A DNA stretch of 64,000 nt from contig NZ_CP097128.1 in assembly GCF_023330685.1 (NCBI RefSeq), positions 3,162,001 through 3,226,000 of the forward strand, in the 5' to 3' direction. The first letter of the stretch is position 1. Each line of letters starts with the position of its first letter. This document shows positions 1 through 9,472 of this stretch, piece after piece. The notes beneath the pieces are model-generated. The model was not told the origin of the DNA and ran no database searches. It saw nothing but the letters and a program-made list of their open reading frames with translations. The stretch comes from Conexibacter sp. DBS9H8 (GTDB lineage: Bacteria > Actinomycetota > Thermoleophilia > Solirubrobacterales > Solirubrobacteraceae). The position numbers and the translations under genes were made by a program.

Positions 1-684
1 AGCGTCATCGCCACGCGGACGCGCCACGTCGCCGGCCTGTCCCGCCAGAAGGGCGGTTCGGGGGACCCGAGCCCGTTCACGGCGGCCGGAGTCGTCAACG
101 CGATCCGAGCGGCGCTCGCGCGCAGCTTCGGCAGCTCGTCTCTCGAGGGCCGGCGAATCGCGATCATCGGCGCCGGCCACGTCGGCGGTCGGATCGCGAA
201 GCTGTGCGCGAAGGAGGGCGCCAAGCTCATCCTCGCTGACGTCGACGCGTCCAAACGTGAGCTCGCCGTCGAACTGGGAGCCCGCTGGATGACCCCCGCC
301 AAGGCGCTCGTCGCCAAGGTCGACGTTGTCTCGCCGTGCGCCCTCGGCGGGATACTGACCGAGGAGACCGTCGCACGGCTGCAGTGCCGGGTGATCGCCG
401 GGGCGGCGAACAACCAGCTCGCCGGCGACCACATCGCCGAGCTGCTGAAGATCCGCGGGATCCTCTGGGCGCCGGATTTCGTCGCCAATGCCGGCGGGAT
501 CATCAACATCGCCCAGGAGCGCGGCGGCGTCTATGACGCCGCCGCCGCCCACCGGGCCGTCGCCGGGATCGCCGACACGATCCACCGGATCTGCGACACC
601 GCCGAGGCGGACGACACGACGACGCTCGCGGCGGCGATGACCCTCGCTCGCGCCGCGCTCGATCCCGCCACCGTCCCCGCCTGA
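1..684 (+). CDS. Glu/Leu/Phe/Val-type amino-acid dehydrogenase, C-terminal part (5' end outside window)
   Basis: Frame 1 is open from the first base, so the gene starts upstream of the window; 227 residues are visible. The motif GGSGDPSPFTAAGV is the signature of leucine/phenylalanine dehydrogenases, followed by a Rossmann dinucleotide fold with GAGHVGGR and an acidic LADVD strand end that suggests NAD preference. The sequence then follows the family through the AGAANNQLA segment and the FVANAGGIIN loop. These enzymes oxidatively deaminate branched-chain or aromatic amino acids to 2-oxo acids in the cytosol. The substrate cannot be fixed because the N-terminal lysine-bearing domain is not visible. 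Confidence 0.9.
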   Translation, partial: SVIATRTRHVAGLSRQKGGSGDPSPFTAAGVVNAIRAALARSFGSSSLEGRRIAIIGAGHVGGRIAKLCAKEGAKLILADVDASKRELAVELGARWMTPAKALVAKVDVVSPCALGGILTEETVARLQCRVIAGAANNQLAGDHIAELLKIRGILWAPDFVANAGGIINIAQERGGVYDAAAAHRAVAGIADTIHRICDTAEADDTTTLAAAMTLARAALDPATVPA

Positions 685-728
685 CCCGCCTGGGCGGGGC
701 CCGGCCCGCGAGCGCCGCCAGGCGGGGC

Positions 729-1475
729 TCAGCCCGGGAACCCCTCCGGAGGCCAGGCGGGACGCTCGACGCCGTCAGGCAGGCGACCCTCCTCCGCGAG
801 CTTGTCGAGGTGGGCGGCGAGGGTGATCGCGGCGGCGAAGCGCAGCTCGGCCGCCACCTCACTCCAGGCCGCGTCGAGCAGCTCATCGACGCTGCGGGCG
901 CCGTCCGCGAGCGCGGCCAGCAGTCGGGCCTCTCGGGCGCGGCGGTGGCTGAGGTACTCGGCGAGCTTTGCCGCCGGGTCATGGACGAGCGGGCCGTGCC
1001 CGGGCGCGATGATCCGCAGGGGGAGGCGCGCGAGCGCCTCGAGTCCCGCGAGGTAGGCCCTCAGCGCCCCGGGGTCGGCGGCGATGAAGACGCTCCCCTC
1101 CCCCAGCACCGCGTCTCCGCTGAAGGCGACGTCCCCGTGGATCAGGACGCGATGGTCGAGACTGTGGCCCGGCAGGGCCATCGCCTCAAGCTGACCGTCG
1201 CCCGTGACGGCGTCGGGGAAACGCTCGCGCAGCTCCGGGACCGCTTCAGCGTGATCGGGGTGAGCGTGGGTGAGGGTGATGCCCCCGAGCCCGCCGCGGG
1301 CGGTCAGCTCCGCTGTGAGGGCGGCGACGTGGGCGGGCAGGGACGGTCCCGGGTCGATCAGCCAGGCGGGGTCACGCCCGATCACCCAGCTGTTGGTGCC
1401 GGTGAGGGTGAGCGGACCCGGGTTGTCGGCGCGGATGCCGACCACGTCCACCCCCGCCACCGCGATCACGCTCAT
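729..1475 (-). CDS. MBL-fold metallo-hydrolase (LACTB2-like)
   Basis: A 248-residue protein of the metallo-beta-lactamase superfamily. The zinc motif is seen as THAHPDHAE, followed by GHSLDH (third metal histidine region), FSGDAVLG (bridging Asp) and APGHGPL. The N-terminal NPGPLTLTGTNSWVIG and a C-terminal winged-helix-like tail (HRRAREARLLAAL and onwards) are typical of the LACTB2/endoribonuclease-like MBL subgroup. It probably hydrolyses a phosphodiester or thioester, but the substrate is unknown. A Shine-Dalgarno-like GAGAGGTG lies just before the ATG. It is divergent from the membrane protein at 1562. Confidence 0.85.
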   Translation of the reverse strand: MSVIAVAGVDVVGIRADNPGPLTLTGTNSWVIGRDPAWLIDPGPSLPAHVAALTAELTARGGLGGITLTHAHPDHAEAVPELRERFPDAVTGDGQLEAMALPGHSLDHRVLIHGDVAFSGDAVLGEGSVFIAADPGALRAYLAGLEALARLPLRIIAPGHGPLVHDPAAKLAEYLSHRRAREARLLAALADGARSVDELLDAAWSEVAAELRFAAAITLAAHLDKLAEEGRLPDGVERPAWPPEGFPG

Positions 1476-1561
1476 TGGTCACACCTCTCGTTCCACCTCG
1501 GCCGGCCCACGCCGTGCCCGCCCGACCGGCGCGGCGGGCCGGGTTGCTTGAATGAACCATT

Positions 1562-2680
1562 GTGTCCGGTCTTCACGCAGCAGGGCAACCGGCCGACGCA
1601 CGCGGCGTGACGTCGCCGGCAGCGACCGACCCGGACGGGACCGCCGGGGCCGACGGTGGGTTCGTCGCCGAGGAGGCGCGGGCGACCCGCAACCTCCTGC
1701 ACGGACTGATCTCCCTTGGGGTGCTCGTGGCCCTCGTCGTCGGCCTCCTGCTCGCCGTGCCCGGCCTGCACCGGGTCGGGCATGACGTCGCGAAGATCGA
1801 CGGGGGCTGGATCGTCATCGCCGTCGGGCTCGAGCTGCTCTCCTGCGTCGGCTACATCGTCGCCTTCCTCCAGGTCTTCGACCGGGCGCCGGTCCGCTTC
1901 GGCGCACGGGTGGCGATGAGCGAGCTCGCCTTCGGCGCGGCCGTCTCCCTCGGCGGCGCCGGCAGCATCGCCGTCGGGGCGCTGTTGCTCGTCGAACGCG
2001 GCGCGAGCCCGAGCCACGCGGCCGAACGCTCCGCCGTGCTGTTCCTGCTCACCTCCGCGATCAACATCATCACGCTCGCCGGGATCGGGCTCGGGCTGTG
2101 GATCGGTCTGCTTCCCGGGGACCGAGACCCGCTGCTGAGCCTGCTCCCCGGTGCCGTTGGCGTCATCGTCTGGTGCGCATTCATGGCCCTGCCCCGCATC
2201 GTCGACCGGTTCATCGGCGACCGGGCCGGCCGGATCGCGGTCGCACTGCGTGCGACCGGGGAGACCGTGCGGGCGACCGAGCGCATCCTGTTTCGCTGGG
2301 ACTGGCGGATCCTCGGCGCCTGGATCTACCTGTGGGCCGACATCTTCGTCCTCGTCATCTGCTTCTGGGGAGTCGGCGTGCACCCGCCGCTGACGACGAT
2401 CGTCCTCGCGTACCAGATCGGCTACCTCTCCAACTTCGTCCCGATCCCCGGCGGGGTCGGCATCCTCGACGGCAGCTTTGTCGGGATGTTCGTGCTGTTC
2501 GGGGTCAAGGCGACCCGGGCGACGGCGGCAACCGTCGTCTACCACGGCATCTCCCTGTGGGTGCCGGCGATGTGGGGAACGGTCGCCTTCCTCCTGCTGC
2601 GCCGCCACCACGGGCAGCCGTTGTCGCTGCGTCCACCCCGCGCCGAGCGGATCGCTGCACGGCGCGCCGCGCGGCGCTGA
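1562..2680 (+). CDS. YbhN/LPG-synthase-TM-like integral membrane protein (UPF0104)
   Basis: A 372-residue polytopic protein with a hydrophilic N-terminus of about 45 residues and then about eight membrane segments. The order and the late motif YLSNFVPIPGGVGILDGSF match the lysylphosphatidylglycerol-synthase transmembrane family (UPF0104/YbhN), whose members act as flippases or lipid-modifying membrane proteins. There is no catalytic C-terminal domain, so aminoacyl transfer to lipid is not expected. The start is GTG at 1562; later in-frame starts inside the hydrophilic leader are possible. It converges with the two-component genes that end at 2727. Confidence 0.8.
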   Translation: MSGLHAAGQPADARGVTSPAATDPDGTAGADGGFVAEEARATRNLLHGLISLGVLVALVVGLLLAVPGLHRVGHDVAKIDGGWIVIAVGLELLSCVGYIVAFLQVFDRAPVRFGARVAMSELAFGAAVSLGGAGSIAVGALLLVERGASPSHAAERSAVLFLLTSAINIITLAGIGLGLWIGLLPGDRDPLLSLLPGAVGVIVWCAFMALPRIVDRFIGDRAGRIAVALRATGETVRATERILFRWDWRILGAWIYLWADIFVLVICFWGVGVHPPLTTIVLAYQIGYLSNFVPIPGGVGILDGSFVGMFVLFGVKATRATAATVVYHGISLWVPAMWGTVAFLLLRRHHGQPLSLRPPRAERIAARRAARR

Positions 2681-2726
2681 CACGCTCGCGCCCCCAGACG
2701 CCCGGCCCCGCAGACGCTCCCCCCGA

Positions 2727-3983
2727 TCACCCGCGCGGGAGCGTGACGCGGAAGGTCGCCCCTCCACCGGGGGTGTCGACGATGCGCACGTGCCCGCCGT
2801 GAGCGCGAGCGCTCGCGGCGGCGATCGCGAGGCCGAGCCCACTGCCCGGGGTTCCGGCCGCCCGGCTGCCGCGGCGGAACCGATCGAAGATCGCCTCCCG
2901 CTCCGCCACCGGGATGCCGGGGCCGTGGTCGGCCACGGTGATCTGCCACCCCTCACGGTCGGCGTCGAGGGTCACCTCGGCCCCGCCTCCGCCGTAGCGC
3001 TCGGCGTTCTCGACGAGGTTGCGCACGAGCGCCGCGAGGGCGATCTCATCCCCCTCGACCCTCGCCTGCGTGCACTCGGGGGGGACGGGCGCCAGCCGCG
3101 CGGAAGTGCCTCGCACCGCATCCTCGAGCAGGGTCGGGAGGTGCACCGGTGTCCGGGCGGTGACCGTGTCGGCCCGGGCGAGGCTGAGCAGCGCCTCAAC
3201 GAGCCGGGCCAGCCGGCCCGCCTCCGCGCGCGTGTCGGCGAGCGCCTCGCTCCGGTCGGAGTCGCTCATCGGCGCCTCCGCGAGCAGCTCGAGGTTGCCG
3301 ACGAGCGTCGTCACCGGTGAGCGCAGCTCATGGGAGGCGTCGGCGACGAGCCGCCGCAGAGCCGCGTCCGAGGACTCGAGGTGACCGAGCATCCGGTTGA
3401 GCGAACGGGTGAGGCTGGCGATCTCATCGTCCCCGGCCCGCTCGGGGACCCGGCCGCTGAGATCCCCCGTGGAGACGATCCGGTCTGCGAGGGTCGCCGT
3501 CTCCCGCACGGGCGCGAGCGCACGACGCGTGATCCACACGAGCAGCAGGGAGGCGAGCAGAGCGCCGGCCCCCATCGCGATCAGCACGCCTCGCCGCAGC
3601 CGGGCGAGGCTCGCCCGCACCGCCGCGTCGGACACGCCGACGCTGAGCACCGACCCGCGCGGCAGCACGCGGGTGAAGGTGCGCAGGGTCCGTCCTCCGA
3701 CGGTGAGGGTGCGAAAGCCCGGCGGGAGGAGCGGCAGCCGGCCGAGGCTCGCCAGCGCGGCGGTCTGGTAGCGGACGGTGTCGCGGGGGGTCGTCAGCTG
3801 GCCGAAGTCGACGTAGGTCGCCTTCGGGCTGAGCAGCCCGCGGGGATGGAAGGCGAGGCTGATCAGGAGCCGGTCCTGATAGCTGCGGGAGTCCCGGGAG
3901 ACGAGGACGTAGGCGAGCCCGCCGACGAGCAGCGCGGTGACACAGACGGCGAGCACTCCGGTGAGGGCGACCCGGCGGGTCAC
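2727..3983 (-). CDS. Sensor histidine kinase
   Basis: A 418-residue membrane kinase. TM1 is near residues 7-28, followed by an extracytoplasmic sensor of about 100 residues and TM2 near 133-157 (IAMGAGALLASLLLVWI). Then come a HAMP linker, the HisKA box DASHELRSPVTTL carrying the phospho-accepting His, and a HATPase domain with the N box (RNLVENAERYG), the G1 box (ADHGPGIP), the F box (FDRFRRG) and the G2 box (GSGLGLAI). All catalytic boxes look intact. It overlaps the response regulator gene by 4 bases, so the two are co-translated and form a cognate pair. The signal is unknown. Confidence 0.93.
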   Translation of the reverse strand: MTRRVALTGVLAVCVTALLVGGLAYVLVSRDSRSYQDRLLISLAFHPRGLLSPKATYVDFGQLTTPRDTVRYQTAALASLGRLPLLPPGFRTLTVGGRTLRTFTRVLPRGSVLSVGVSDAAVRASLARLRRGVLIAMGAGALLASLLLVWITRRALAPVRETATLADRIVSTGDLSGRVPERAGDDEIASLTRSLNRMLGHLESSDAALRRLVADASHELRSPVTTLVGNLELLAEAPMSDSDRSEALADTRAEAGRLARLVEALLSLARADTVTARTPVHLPTLLEDAVRGTSARLAPVPPECTQARVEGDEIALAALVRNLVENAERYGGGGAEVTLDADREGWQITVADHGPGIPVAEREAIFDRFRRGSRAAGTPGSGLGLAIAAASARAHGGHVRIVDTPGGGATFRVTLPRG

Positions 3984-4651
3984 GGCCGCGAGCCCCCGAG
4001 CCGGTAGCCGACACCGCGGACGGTCTCGACCGGAGCGGGATCCCCGAGCTTGCGCCGCAGGCCGCTGAGGGCGACGTTGAGCGCGTTGGAGCTGCCGCTG
4101 CGATCCTCACCCCAGACCCGCTCCCAGATCAGCCCGGTGCTGAGCACCTGGCCGGGGTGGCGCATCAGCAGCTCGAGCAGCTCACGCTCGCGTGGCGTGA
4201 GCTCGACCGGCCGCTCACCGCGGGTCACCTCGCCGTCCTCCGGAACGAGCCGCAGGTCCCCCCAGGTGAGCACCTCCGCCAGCTCGAGCCCGCTGCGGCG
4301 GGCGAGCGCCTCGAGCCGGGCGACGAGCTCCTGGAAGGCGAACGGCTTGACGAGGTAGTCGTCGGCCCCCTCCCGCAGCCCCGACACCCGGTCGGCGACC
4401 TCCCCGCGGGCGGTGAGCATCAGGATCGGCACCCGGCTGGAGCGCCGGAGCGCCCGGCAGACCGCCAGCCCGTCCAGTTTCGGCATCGCGATGTCAAGGA
4501 TCACGAGGTCGGGCCGCTGCTCGAGCGCCAGCGCCAGCGCCGTCTCACCGTCGCCGGCCTCGATCACCTCAAAGCCGGCGTAGTGCAGGCCCCGCCGTAC
4601 CATCGCGCGCAGACGTTGGTCGTCTTCGGCAATGAGCACCCGCGGTCCCAT
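3980..4651 (-). CDS. OmpR/PhoB-family response regulator
   Basis: 223 residues. The receiver domain has acidic pocket residues D10/D11, the phospho-acceptor D53 (VILDIAMPK), T80 and K102 (YLVKPF). A winged-helix effector domain follows, with the typical ELTPRERELLELL and SNALNVALSGLRRKLG segments. An in-frame TAA lies four codons upstream (4661-4663), so the ATG at 4651 is fixed. There is no Shine-Dalgarno sequence; a TAAGAT hexamer sits 6 bases before the ATG, suggesting a leaderless mRNA. The gene begins directly against the 13-bp repeat array at 4654-4744, which may be its own binding site. Confidence 0.93.
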   Translation of the reverse strand: MGPRVLIAEDDQRLRAMVRRGLHYAGFEVIEAGDGETALALALEQRPDLVILDIAMPKLDGLAVCRALRRSSRVPILMLTARGEVADRVSGLREGADDYLVKPFAFQELVARLEALARRSGLELAEVLTWGDLRLVPEDGEVTRGERPVELTPRERELLELLMRHPGQVLSTGLIWERVWGEDRSGSSNALNVALSGLRRKLGDPAPVETVRGVGYRLGGSRP

Positions 4652-4653
4652 GT

Positions 4654-4744
4654 GCGGATCTTAGGCGGGGATCTCGGGTGCGGATCTTAGGCGGGGATCT
4701 CGGGTGCGGATCTGAGGTGTGGATCGTGGGTCCGGATCCTGGGT
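4654..4744. repeat. Seven tandem 13-bp repeats upstream of the response regulator
   Basis: Seven head-to-tail units read GCGGATCTTAGGC, GGGGATCTCGGGT, GCGGATCTTAGGC, GGGGATCTCGGGT, GCGGATCTGAGGT, GTGGATCGTGGGT and CCGGATCCTGGGT. The common core is GGATC followed by G/T-rich sequence ending GG(T/C). The first four form a 26-bp duplication. The array ends 2 bases before the response-regulator ATG and contains two TAAGAT hexamers on the minus strand. OmpR-family regulators bind direct repeats, so autoregulation is plausible; a simple tandem duplication is the alternative. Confidence 0.85.
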
Positions 4745-4761
4745 CCGTCCCGGGACGCCGT

Positions 4762-4793
4762 CCTCCGGCGGGCCTGTGACGGCCCGCCGGAGG
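4762..4793 (-). terminator. Perfect 13-bp hairpin downstream of the secreted protein gene
   Basis: CCTCCGGCGGGCC at 4762-4774 pairs perfectly with 4781-4793 around a TGTGAC loop. It lies about 70 bases past the stop codon of the minus-strand gene ending at 4865. There is no T-tract, as is common in GC-rich actinobacteria, so termination is inferred from position and stem strength. Confidence 0.6.
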
Positions 4794-4864
4794 CTTCGGC
4801 GCCGGGCCGTCGCTCATCAGCCGAGGCTCCCCGCGACGGCCGTTGCCGGCCTGCTCGGGCCCCG

Positions 4865-5365
4865 TTAGGCCGAGCAGGTCCAGCTTGCGCGGGCACTGAC
4901 CGTCTTGCCCTTGAGCGCGTGGTGGTGCGTGCCATTCAGCGTCTTGGAGTAGCTGAAGCTACCGCCGGTGGTGGTGAGCGTCACCGGGACGTGCCGCAGG
5001 TCGCGGCCCCGGAACGCGTTGGCGTGGCGGCGCATCATCACGACGGTCCCGTGGTAGCTGCCCGCGCCGGTGTAGCCCGGCACGATCACGCGCAGAATCC
5101 GGCGTCCGTGGGCGAGCTTGCGCACGCTGGTGAGCATGTAGTGGCCGTTGGCGACCCGGCAGCTGACGGCCCCGGTGCGCGTATGGCTCTTGCCGCCCGG
5201 GCCGGTGAACGTGACGGTGCCGGTGCCGTGGCCGGTGCCAGGCGCGGTCGTGGCGGTGCTGACGGTCGCCGCGCCGGCACTGGTGACAAGCACGGCGGCC
5301 GTGCCGCCACCGGCCGCGAGCGCCGCGCAGGCGGCGAGAACGGCGGGTCTGGTGATCAAAGACAT
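4865..5365 (-). CDS. Secreted hypothetical protein with signal peptide
   Basis: 166 residues. The N-terminus RPAVLAACAALAAGGGTAAV, with small residues before a likely cleavage after SAGAA, is a Sec signal peptide. The mature part is rich in Gly, Thr, Ser, Arg and His, with beta-like alternation (for example VPVTLTTTGGSFSYS) and two cysteines (SCRVANG and the C-terminal WTCSA) that could form a disulfide. I do not recognise a family. A good ribosome-binding site (GGAGGTTCACCA) precedes the ATG. It is probably monocistronic, with a strong hairpin after its stop. Confidence 0.7.
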   Translation of the reverse strand: MSLITRPAVLAACAALAAGGGTAAVLVTSAGAATVSTATTAPGTGHGTGTVTFTGPGGKSHTRTGAVSCRVANGHYMLTSVRKLAHGRRILRVIVPGYTGAGSYHGTVVMMRRHANAFRGRDLRHVPVTLTTTGGSFSYSKTLNGTHHHALKGKTVSARASWTCSA

Positions 5366-5488
5366 TGGTGAACCTCCATGGTGAGCTGGAACCGGCCGGC
5401 GGGCCGGTGAGAAACAGCATCGCCCCCGCCGCTAAGCGGCCACTATCCGCGCGCGGCGGGGTTGACGGCCTCCGCGGCCGGAGCGCGC

Positions 5489-6388
5489 TCAGAGACCGAG
5501 ATGGGCGCTCACCGCGGTGGCACCGGGTGCCTGCTGCTCGGTGAGCCGGGGCAGGAGCCAGGACCATCCGGACTGAACCGCGATCGCCTCCTTGACGAGC
5601 GCGGCGCCGGCGCTGACGTCACCGGCGTGCGCGAGGCTGAGGCCCGCCCAGAACTTCAGCTCGTGGCTGTCGGGCAGGCGCTCGAGGGCGGCCTCGAACA
5701 GCGCTCCGGCCGCCTCCGTGTCACCGCCGACGAGCTGATCGTCGGCACGGGACGCGAACCGGTAGGCCTCTGAGATCACGAGCAGCCGCTCGAGTTCCTG
5801 GAGCGGCTCGGGGTCGTCCTCGACGCGCAGGTCGACCTCACGTTCCCACGGCTCCCCGCTGGCCGGGACGACCAGGAGCGCGGCCGACTGGCGGCCGCGG
5901 GCGTCCCCCCCGAGCGCCTCCGCGGCGTTGAGGGCGGCGAGGAGCCGGCGGGCCATGCTCGCCTGTTCGGACCGCGCGTGCTCGTAGGCCTCGAGCATCG
6001 CCCCCCAGATCGCATCGCTGACCATGATGTTGGCCTGACAGCTCACCCCCGCCCCGATCGCGTGTCCGGCGTGGACGATGCAGTTCTCCCCGGTGTGGGC
6101 GGCGACCTCTCCGGTCGCGTCGACGAGGGCGACCTGACGTGAGGCGCTCCCCTCATCAGAGACGAGCAGCGCGGCGAGCGCGGTCGGCGCACCGACGCCG
6201 GTCGCCATCAGATCGAGCCCGCGCGGCCCGAAGCTGAGCTCGGCCATCGCCTGGGTGGCAACGGCCCCGACCCCTGGCCGGGCCCACGGCACGACCGGGC
6301 CGACGCTGAAGTAGTGGGACTGGACGGCGACCCCGAACTCACCGGTGTCGGGGTCGCGGGCAACGATTGAGTAGGTCACCTCAGGCAC
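5489..6388 (-). CDS. DUF1028 Ntn-hydrolase-fold protein
   Basis: 299 residues. The N-terminal YSIVARDPDTGEFGVAVQSH and FSVGPVVPWARPGVGAVATQA are the signature of DUF1028, a family with an Ntn-hydrolase-like fold and poorly defined function. About 200 residues of DUF1028 are followed by a TPR-like C-terminal helical region (ALFEAALERLPDSHELKFWAGLSLAHAGD), a common architecture for this family. The start is GTG. It lies 79 bases downstream of the ABC permease on the same strand and could be its third cistron. Confidence 0.85.
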   Translation of the reverse strand: MPEVTYSIVARDPDTGEFGVAVQSHYFSVGPVVPWARPGVGAVATQAMAELSFGPRGLDLMATGVGAPTALAALLVSDEGSASRQVALVDATGEVAAHTGENCIVHAGHAIGAGVSCQANIMVSDAIWGAMLEAYEHARSEQASMARRLLAALNAAEALGGDARGRQSAALLVVPASGEPWEREVDLRVEDDPEPLQELERLLVISEAYRFASRADDQLVGGDTEAAGALFEAALERLPDSHELKFWAGLSLAHAGDVSAGAALVKEAIAVQSGWSWLLPRLTEQQAPGATAVSAHLGL

Positions 6389-6393
6389 GCTAC

Positions 6394-6441
6394 CTGGTCG
6401 GGCGCGGCGGCTCGCCGCTGGTCGGGCGCAGCGGCTCGCCG
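6394..6441. repeat. 24-bp tandem duplication between DUF1028 gene and ABC permease
   Basis: Two adjacent 24-base copies (6394-6417 and 6418-6441), each beginning CTGGTCGGGCGC and ending GCGGCTCGCCG, differ at one base. They fill most of the short gap between the two minus-strand genes. No function is evident. Confidence 0.7.
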
Positions 6442-6467
6442 GCGGCGGGCGTGGTGCCCGACTCGTG

Positions 6468-7276
6468 CTACTCCCAGCGGAAGACCCGCACGGCGACCCG
6501 CCCGCCGATCACCGTCCAGGCGATCAGGCAGAGGAAGCACCACCCCGGCGGCCACTGTCCCGCCAGCGTCGAGGAGAGCCCATCGACGGCGGCCCCGAGC
6601 GGGGTCGCGTGCCCGATCGTCCGCAGGGTCTCCCCCATCGACGCCTGCGGCACCCAGAGACCGGCGAAGAACATCATCGGATAGAACAGCAGCGCGCCGA
6701 TCAGCTGACTCGCCCGCGGCTGCGGCGCGATCGAGGCGATCAGCGTGCCGATCGCGAGCATCGCCCCGGCGGTGAGCAGGAGGATGACGACGAACCCGAG
6801 GAACTGGGTGGGCAGATGGACGCTGAAGGCGATCGCCGCGACGAGGACGGTGACGACGGCCGCCGCGAGACACAGGGTCGTGTAGATCAGCCACTGGGCC
6901 TGCAGCAGCCGGGCGGCCCCGATCGGCGTCGTCGAGAGCCGCCGCAGATACCCCTTCTCGCGATAGCTGACGAGTGTCGCGGGCATCGCCTGGAGCCCGA
7001 CGATCCCGAACACGAACACGATCAGGACCGGCGTGTAGACGTCGATGAAGCGCAGCCCGCCGTAGATCGCCCGGTGCTTGTTCCCCGTCGCGGTCCCGAT
7101 CACGATCAACAGGACGAGCGGGAAGACGACCCCCCAGAACAGGGCGAGCGGCTCCCGCAGGAACATCCGCAGCTCGGTCCGTGCGAGCGTGCCAAACCCG
7201 GGAGATCCGGACCCGAGCCCGCGCCCGGCGGCGCGGCGCGGACCGGGCCGCCGGCCCCGGATGCCGGAGATGTGAC

Positions 7277-7280
<4 letters not shown>
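6468..7280 (-). CDS. ABC-2 type exporter permease
   Basis: 270 residues with six predicted membrane segments. A basic cytoplasmic N-terminus of about 30 residues precedes TELRMFLREPLALFWGVVFPLVLLIVIG, which is typical of ABC-2 permeases. The sequence YREKGYLRRLSTTPI is the family's conserved cytosolic loop, and YPMMFFAGLWVP the late conserved helix. The gene overlaps the ATPase gene by 4 bases, so the two form one exporter of drug/lipid type. Substrate unknown; the divergent MarR regulator suggests induction by a small toxic compound. Confidence 0.9.
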
Positions 7281-8221
<941 letters not shown>

Positions 8222-8259
8222 GTCTGGGGATCATCCTGACAGCGCACCCTCGCAGCGAC

Positions 8260-8286
8260 AAGAATTCTTCAGTAACTAATATAAGT
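8260..8286. promoter_or_regulatory. Probable MarR operator/promoter between ABC exporter and regulator
   Basis: A short AT-rich island in GC-rich DNA holds a perfect 10-bp palindrome AAGAATTCTT (8260-8269) and an imperfect one, ACTAATATAAGT (8275-8286). The hexamer TAATAT at 8277-8282 has the position of a -10 box for a leaderless transcript starting near 8289. The layout fits a shared operator where the MarR protein represses itself and the exporter. This is inferred; no binding is shown. Confidence 0.6.
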
Positions 8287-8291
8287 GAGTG

Positions 8292-8759
8292 ATGGATTCG
8301 CTCCCCCTTCCGATCCGCCAGCGCCAGCTCGACGACGTCGCCGAGGCGCTGCCGGCGCGCGCCGGCCAGCTCACCCGGCTGTTTCTCGCCCGCAGCGCGC
8401 ACACGCTCACCCGCACCGAGATCGGCGTGCTGAGCGCGACCTCGCAGCGAGCCGAACGGATCACCGACCTCGCCGCCGCCGAGGGAGTCACCCAACCGGC
8501 GATCACGCTGCTCGTCAACCGTCTCCAGGCACGCGGATGGCTGCTGCGGCGACCCGACCCGAGCGATCGGCGCGCCGTCCGGGTGGAGGCGACCGCGGCC
8601 GGCCGGGCCGCCTTCCACGCCGTCCGTGCCGAGTACCGCGCGTTCTTTCACGAGGAGATGGCCTCCCTCGCGGATGAGGAGGTGCAGACGCTCGCCCGCG
8701 CGGTCGAGATCATCGACAAGCTCGTCCACCACCTCGAAGCCGGCGTGGATCGGCCATGA
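8292..8759 (+). CDS. MarR-family transcriptional regulator
   Basis: 155 residues. The winged helix-turn-helix includes LTRTEIGVLSATS, ITDLAAAEGVTQPAITLLVNRLQARGWLLRR (recognition helix) and the wing DPSDRRAVRVEATAAG, followed by the C-terminal dimerisation helix. A GTG codon sits directly before the ATG at 8292, and either could be the start. It faces the ABC exporter genes and overlaps the next gene by four bases (ATGA). Probably an autorepressor that also controls the exporter. Confidence 0.88.
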   Translation: MDSLPLPIRQRQLDDVAEALPARAGQLTRLFLARSAHTLTRTEIGVLSATSQRAERITDLAAAEGVTQPAITLLVNRLQARGWLLRRPDPSDRRAVRVEATAAGRAAFHAVRAEYRAFFHEEMASLADEEVQTLARAVEIIDKLVHHLEAGVDRP

Positions 8760-9472
8760 GCATGCGTGACGTGCTTGGCGTACTCGGCGGCGCATCCGAT
8801 CGCCGCGAAGGGATTCTCAGTGCCGCCGTCGAGCTGGCCGAGCGCGAGCACTCGCGCCTCACCCTCGTCCAGGTCGTCTCGTTCGCCCAGTGGTGTGTCT
8901 GGTGCACCCCGTTGGGGGCCGGCGGGATCTACCTGCCGGCTGAGGAGGACCCTCAGCTCAGCGCCAGACGGGAACTGAGCGCGGACGCCGAGGCGGTGCC
9001 CCAGGCGCTGCCGCTGACGACGATCGTGCTCGGGCGTGACGGCTGTGGCGACCTGCGGCGGCTCATCGCCGGCGGCAGCTTCGACGCGCTCGTCGCCGAC
9101 GAGCGGATGCTCCGCCACGCCCACCGCCTCCGCCGGGCCTGCGCAGCCGCCCACGTCACCGTCCTCGCCGTCCCGTCCGGCGCGAGCCGGGCCCGCCGGA
9201 GCGATCCTCTAGGCTCGGCGCGTGAACCGCCGCTCCCGCCTGGCTGGCCTCCTTCACACGATCCTCACCGGGCCGAAACCGACGGATCGTCTGCGGGCGA
9301 TCCCGGCCCTGCGCCGGGAGCTCGACGAGCTCGAGACGGCGGCCGTCGCGGACGGACTGGCGGCCGGGATGAGCTGGCGGGAGATCGGGGAGGCGCTCGG
9401 CACCTCGAAGCAGGCGGCTCACCACCGCCACAGCCGCAACGTGCGCGAACTCGATCGGGCCGCCTCAAGTGA
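8756..9472 (+). CDS. Universal-stress-protein-like protein with anomalous C-terminal read-through
   Basis: The first 145 residues look like a single USP/nucleotide-binding-like fold: DVLGVLGGASDRREGILSAAVELAERE, then a variable centre with WCVWC, then FDALVADERML and VTVLAVPS. After about residue 145 (9190) the translation turns into Pro/Arg/Gly-rich sequence that reads the HTH-ClpN gene out of frame. The start overlaps the MarR stop by 4 bases, so it is co-translated. Either the native stop has been lost or the overlap is genuine; the C-terminal 90 residues are not trusted. Confidence 0.55.
   Translation: MSMRDVLGVLGGASDRREGILSAAVELAEREHSRLTLVQVVSFAQWCVWCTPLGAGGIYLPAEEDPQLSARRELSADAEAVPQALPLTTIVLGRDGCGDLRRLIAGGSFDALVADERMLRHAHRLRRACAAAHVTVLAVPSGASRARRSDPLGSAREPPLPPGWPPSHDPHRAETDGSSAGDPGPAPGARRARDGGRRGRTGGRDELAGDRGGARHLEAGGSPPPQPQRARTRSGRLK

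Noticed and set aside
1472..2956. Long minus-strand frame (494 residues) opposite the YbhN-like gene
   Set aside because: Composition is Asp/Glu/Arg/Gly/Pro-rich antisense to a clear membrane protein; typical shadow in GC-rich DNA.
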